Source of the DNA: Microbacterium sp. B35-30
GTDB lineage: Bacteria > Actinomycetota > Actinomycetes > Actinomycetales > Microbacteriaceae
DNA: 64,000 nucleotides
Direction of reading: 5' to 3'
Assembly (NCBI RefSeq): GCF_010634855.1
Contig: NZ_MWLQ01000018.1
Span: forward strand, 227,192 to 291,191
Shown piece by piece: positions 63,034-64,000 of the stretch. The position numbers were made by a program, and so were the translations under genes. Position 1 is the stretch's first letter. The number at the start of each line of letters is the position of its first letter. Below the pieces are notes generated by a model that was not told the origin of the DNA, searched no databases, and worked only from the letters and a program-made list of their open reading frames with translations.

Positions 63034-63582
63034 ATGCCCGGGGGGCACGCCGGGGCCGATTGCGGGACCGAGGCGCCGTGGTTCACGGTGCGGACGGCGC
63101 GCAGCGACGAGTTCGACCGCGTCGGAGAGGTGACCTACCTCGGCTTCGGCCACGGTGGGCCCGGCGCGACGCAACCCGACCCGGAGCGGCTGGCGCTGCT
63201 GCGGGGAGCGGCGGCGCGTGCGGAGGTCGGCGACCTGCTGGTCGCCGTCGACGCCGCGGGGAGGATCCTCGGGACGGCCAGTCTGCTGCGCGCCGACAGT
63301 GCGCTCGTGCGCCAGTCTCGGGGCGGCGAGGCTGAGCTGCGCCTGCTGGCGGTGCTGCCCGAGGCCCGGCGCCGGGGCATCGGGGAGGCACTCATGATCG
63401 AGGCGATCGAGCGTGCTCGTGCGTGGGGTGCTCCCGCCCTGGTGCTCGACACCGGCCCCGCCAACGAGCGCTCGCAGCGCCTGTACCACCGGCTCGGATT
63501 CGATCGGCTGCCCGAGCGGGAGACCATACCGGCGTCGCGCGGCGGCTATCTCGCCGTGTTCCGGTTCGAGCTGGGCGGCTGA
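63034..63582 (+). CDS. GNAT family N-acetyltransferase (N-terminus probably frameshifted)
   Basis: A GNAT protein: VRTARSDEFDRVGEVTYLGF opening, LRLLAVLPEARRRGIGEALM acetyl-CoA loop (RRRGIG), and NERSQRLYHRLGFDR. In the listed frame ATG 63034 gives 182 aa. An ATG at 62982 that overlaps the cbs stop by ATGA is in another frame; removing one G from the GGGGGG run at 63039-63044 would join it to this frame. So the gene probably begins at 62982 in the true sequence. Confidence 0.75.
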   Translation: MPGGHAGADCGTEAPWFTVRTARSDEFDRVGEVTYLGFGHGGPGATQPDPERLALLRGAAARAEVGDLLVAVDAAGRILGTASLLRADSALVRQSRGGEAELRLLAVLPEARRRGIGEALMIEAIERARAWGAPALVLDTGPANERSQRLYHRLGFDRLPERETIPASRGGYLAVFRFELGG

Positions 63583-63626
63583 CCGACGCTGCGCCTCTGC
63601 GCCGCTACGCCGCGGGCCGACGGCCG

Positions 63627-64000
63627 TCAGCCGACGCCGAACCGCTCCGCCTGCATCCGGGCCGCTGCGGTGGCGGGATCGTCGTCCCACGTACGCGGAC
63701 GAGCCCCCTCGAGTCCGCGCCCGAGGGGCCAACCATCCGATCCAGCGCAGGGGTTCGCCTCCGGCCGGGGGCGTCAGCGCCTCGATCGCGGGGAGGTCGT
63801 CGACGCGGACGCGATCCCACGCGTGCATCACACGGCCGTCGCCGAGGCTGAGCCCCACATGGCCCCAATCGCGGCGCTCCCCGCAGCATCGCGGCTGCCG
63901 GGCCATCAGAAGGGGGCGCCGACGCTTTCGGTGGAGCGGAACACGGGCACGGCGCGTTCCGGCTCGACGAGGTACTGACGGCCGGAGGGTGATGTCCAGA
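63627..64000 (-). pseudogene. NlpC/P60-like hydrolase remnant, frameshifted, cut by window edge
   Basis: Three frames carry consecutive parts of one protein: GRQYLVEPERAVPVFRSTES ending at a TGA near 63912; then RRDWGHVGLSLGDGRVMHAW and DDLPAIEALTPPAGGEPLRW; then RPRTWDDDPATAAARMQAER ending at 63627. WGHVGL...VMHAWDRV is like the histidine region of NlpC/P60-type cell-wall hydrolases. Two frame changes are needed. It may be a decayed gene or a stretch of poor sequence. Confidence 0.55.

Overview
The window is chromosomal DNA of a high-GC actinobacterium, most likely a Microbacterium or another Microbacteriaceae member. The basis is roughly 70% GC by eye, GTG starts, a complete-looking menaquinone route, an F420-type luciferase-like oxidoreductase, and many genes with a TAnnnT hexamer 6-8 nt before the start codon and no Shine-Dalgarno (leaderless messages). 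I see no phage, plasmid, transposase, rRNA operon or CRISPR array.

Layout. 1-4.3 kb: the end of a TetR regulator, a REP-type repeat cluster, menC, a PadR regulator with a membrane protein, and an LLM oxidoreductase. 4.3-12.3 kb: B12-dependent methionine synthase (metH) facing an ECF transporter operon in which T, two ATPase and S modules form one polypeptide beside a lipoprotein; cobalamin or a related vitamin is the suspected substrate. 12.4-26 kb: menB, menE, menA, menD, menF, menG and a polyprenyl diphosphate synthase, interleaved with PPK2, a GH1 beta-glucosidase and small membrane proteins. With menC this covers isochorismate to menaquinone, except MenH and the DHNA-CoA thioesterase, which I did not identify. 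26-34.3 kb: ferredoxin-NADP reductase, two alpha/beta hydrolases, a possible small RNA, and a 1351-aa secreted phosphoesterase. 34.4-42.5 kb: a HupE-like protein, a lysine/alanine-rich histone-like protein, a 1318-residue Pls-type epsilon-poly-amino-acid synthetase whose hand-read adenylation code looks lysine-type, an M1 aminopeptidase and a phosphopantetheinyl transferase. 43-47 kb: a maltose/maltodextrin-type ABC operon behind a LacI-type operator. 47-64 kb: BASS transporter, FusB-like zinc protein, PfkB kinase, tRNA-Tyr, M14 carboxypeptidase, FAD oxidoreductase, inositol-phosphatase family enzyme, M23 peptidase, tRNA-Thr, tRNA-Met, M20 peptidase, rhodanese, cystathionine beta-synthase, and a final stretch with several apparent frameshifts.

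Dispersed repeats are a theme. A REP-like family built on CGGTCGTTGAGCGAGCG and GCGTTTCGTCTCG occurs at five places, including in frame inside metH and across the stop codon of menG. Three other inverted-repeat types, and a strongly over-represented word GGATGCC/GGCATCC, also recur. The best candidate for an interesting system is the Pls-type cluster; next are the four-in-one ECF protein and the repeat-invaded metH.
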